Shown here: positions 12,234-64,000 of the stretch, piece by piece
How the letters are laid out: every line of letters begins with the position of its first letter
How positions within the stretch are numbered: position 1 is the first letter of the stretch
Origin: Silurus meridionalis
Lineage: Eukaryota; Chordata; Actinopteri; Siluriformes; Siluridae
Assembly (NCBI RefSeq): GCF_014805685.1
Contig: NC_060899.1
Coordinates: 12,067,954-12,131,953 of the forward strand
Length of the DNA stretch: 64,000 nt
Reading direction: 5' to 3'
The notes under the pieces: generated by a model
Database searches by the model: none
What the model was told of the DNA's origin: nothing
What the model saw: the letters and a program-made list of their open reading frames with translations, nothing else
Translations under genes and position numbers: made by a program

Positions 12234-13042
12234 GTAGCTAAGTCTTGGGCCTTTGAGCAAAGCCCTTAAGCCTCTCTGCTCTAGGGGGCGCTGTATCATA
12301 TTGTATTGTATTCTCTACACGGCTGGAAAAGTCTGGTGTCCCCAAAAACTCTTTGTTTATAATTTGTATCTTCAACATGCAGAGCTGGAAAATAATTCCG
12401 AGTTTGGACATTCCAATCGTGATCAAAGGCATCGTTAGAATCATCTCTGCATACTAAAGGGTCTCGAAAGAACATTTCACACTCGATGTCGTTTCTCCTT
12501 CTCAGAGGCAGAGCCAGAAGCCACATCTCTTTCTGTACACACGATTTTATTTCAGAATTATAACAATATCTGTTAATTTTTTATTTATTTTTTTCCCCCG
12601 GTACTTTTATGAAGTTCTCCAGCAAAAAAAAATAGTGAAACGTTTAACTCTGGTCTGTCCAAAAGAAGGGCTGAGCCACCATGCATTTCTACTATAAAAA
12701 GCAGTTTAATTATTCTGCAGATATAAAAAAAAAAAGAAAAATCAATTAAACAGGAGTACCGAAACGGCTGTAGCTTTGTGTAAGCGGTTTATGATTGGTT
12801 TAAAAAAAAAAAAAAAAGGACTCCAGACTTCACTAAATTACATTGGATGGTTTACAAAAAAAAAAAAAAAAAAGAAAATAAACAAACAAAAAAAATACGA
12901 AGCAAAAAGGTGGACGCTGAGTGAACACTGTTAAACGTGTTACCTTTGTGTTACATGCATTAGTCTGTGGGGAAGTTCACTTTCCAACAGCTAGCAGCGA
13001 GGCAGTGAGTCTGGGCAGGAGGGCATCAGAGTCTGTAGACTC

Positions 13043-13053
13043 CACACATACAT

Positions 13054-13120
<67 letters not shown>
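13043..13120. repeat. Compound (CATA)n(CA)n microsatellite
   Basis: CATA units (13043-13070) run directly into a CA tract to 13120. It lies in the putative lrp1 3' UTR, where it would be read as TG repeats on the sense strand. Confidence 0.95.
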
Positions 13121-13121
<1 letters not shown>

Positions 13122-13637
13122 CAGAATGCACTTACAGAGATTTTAAAACAGAACACCGCACTATTAAAAGCAAAATAAAACAGAACGAGGTCCCATCAGA
13201 GTGAAGTGGTCTGCACTCCTCTCCTTTAAAATTCCTTTAACGATCCGTTCCCCTTTTTTTTTTGTCCTCGTGCTCCCGGACCTCCTGGAAGACGCAGCAT
13301 CAGGGGAGACACGTACAACTAGTCTCTACTGTCCACTCATCATTAGTCTCTTTAGCTTCCTTTATCCTGACAACACGCTGGCGTACGCACAGGTCCCGCA
13401 TACACACACACCCAGGAATGTTCTCGTTGGAGGAAAAAAAAAAAAAAAAAAAGTAAAGAAAAAAAAAAAGGTTTCGTTCGTCTTCGATCTCTAAAAGCGC
13501 TCGGAGCGTTCCGTCCTGCCGTCCCTTTACCTGCTGTGTACTGGTTACACGCTCGTGTTAAAATGTAGATTTATGTAAATAGATATAAAAGCAAATCTGT
13601 GCAACAAGTACGACAATCGTAAGCCTCATTAAACACG

Positions 13638-13639
<2 letters not shown>

Positions 13640-13688
<49 letters not shown>
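13640..13688. repeat. (CA)n microsatellite
   Basis: About 49 bp of CA repeat followed by GTGCGCGCGC. In the lrp1 3' UTR it reads as a GT tract on the sense strand. Confidence 0.95.
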
Positions 13689-13694
<6 letters not shown>

Positions 13695-14288
13695 GCGCAC
13701 ATACATACACACCTCTCTCTCGCTTCTCCAGCAGTACCAATACACATACAAACAGATCAGATCTGGTACCATCATTGGGGTTCGGGATCGAGCCCCGCCC
13801 ACTTCTCTCCCTTACAACAAAAAAATAAATCTTGGCTATTTCCTCGACTTCTATACAATTCATACAAAACAAAACAGAAAAACAATTCCATAACTGTTAC
13901 GGCTGCTTGCGTTGTTCTCATATAGCACAGAGGTAGAGGCTACATGGAGGGGAAAAGGGGGAGAAAAGAGATAGAGAGAAAAAGAGAAGAGGGGGAAAAA
14001 GGTCGCTAAGTGAGTAATGATTTTTAAAAAAAAGGCGTAGAAAAATGTTTTTCCTTTTTTTTGTTTTCTGACCGAAAGAATAAAATATAATACTGCAATC
14101 ACATACAAAAGTAGTCCTTCATATTTTTTTTTTCTGGTTTTCCCTCCCTCTTTTTTTCCTTTACATTTTGTACAGTGTTTTCGCTCTCTTGTTGCTTTTC
14201 TTCCGGATGTCGTAAAAGGCATGGGGGGTCTGTGGGTGGTGGGCGAGTGGGTGGGCAGACAGGTGGGCACAGCTCGGTGCAAGCAGCT

Positions 14289-63979
<49,691 letters not shown>

Positions 63980-64000
63980 CTGCGTTAAAGTGAGAGAACA

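Larger units (their letters stand above)
12546..14288 (-). other. lrp1: lrp1 3' untranslated region
   Basis: Sequence downstream (leftward) of the lrp1 stop. Minus-strand AATAAA motifs overlap at 12580-12589, with another at 12546-12551; these are the first good poly(A) signals after the stop, giving a 3' UTR of about 1.7 kb. It contains two long CA tracts and several A- and T-runs. The extent is inferred from signals only. Confidence 0.5.

Overview
The window reads as teleost fish genomic DNA. It has many short GT-AG introns, long CA/GT and AT microsatellites, and dense Tc1/mariner, hAT, Tigger-like and RTE-like remnants, which are typical of fish introns. A siluriform or other otophysan is my guess from the repeat types. 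The species is not determined.

Layout. (1) About 1-11.6 kb, plus strand: the 3' part of a formin-like gene, fmnl3, with nine coding exons for the FH2 domain C-terminal half and the DAD region. Further splice-competent exons at 8.2 and 10.1 kb would give different C-termini. A 1.4 kb degenerate triplet array fills one intron. (2) About 12.5-64 kb, minus strand: lrp1, convergent (tail to tail) with fmnl3. I can place 67 coding exons, from the EGF pair before the third beta-propeller to the stop codon at 14289. They encode about 3363 residues, and every exon-exon phase is consistent. They cover six YWTD propellers, ligand-binding clusters III (10 LDLa) and IV (11 LDLa), the furin-site region, the EGF repeats, the transmembrane helix and the two-NPxY tail. 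The 5' part (roughly 1180 residues in the human protein) lies beyond the right edge. (3) 43.9-44.9 kb, plus strand: an intronless rhodopsin-family GPCR, galanin-receptor-like, nested antisense in a 3.4 kb lrp1 intron.

The genes are not an operon. fmnl3 is an actin-assembly formin, lrp1 an endocytic and signalling receptor, and the nested gene a probable peptide receptor. Their relationship is positional. The remaining sequence is introns and UTRs filled with mobile-element relics. The most complete are a Tc1-like transposon at 49.35-50.9 kb with one in-frame stop, two Tigger-like MITEs with TA flanks, and a hAT-like element at 60.35-61.08 kb with a near-perfect 8-bp target duplication.

Points most worth attention: the nested GPCR lacking two landmark residues, alternative fmnl3 C-termini, a 39-nt in-frame candidate microexon beside the lrp1 transmembrane segment, a reduced furin site (RSTR), two GC-AG introns, and CA/GT tracts placed next to lrp1 splice sites.
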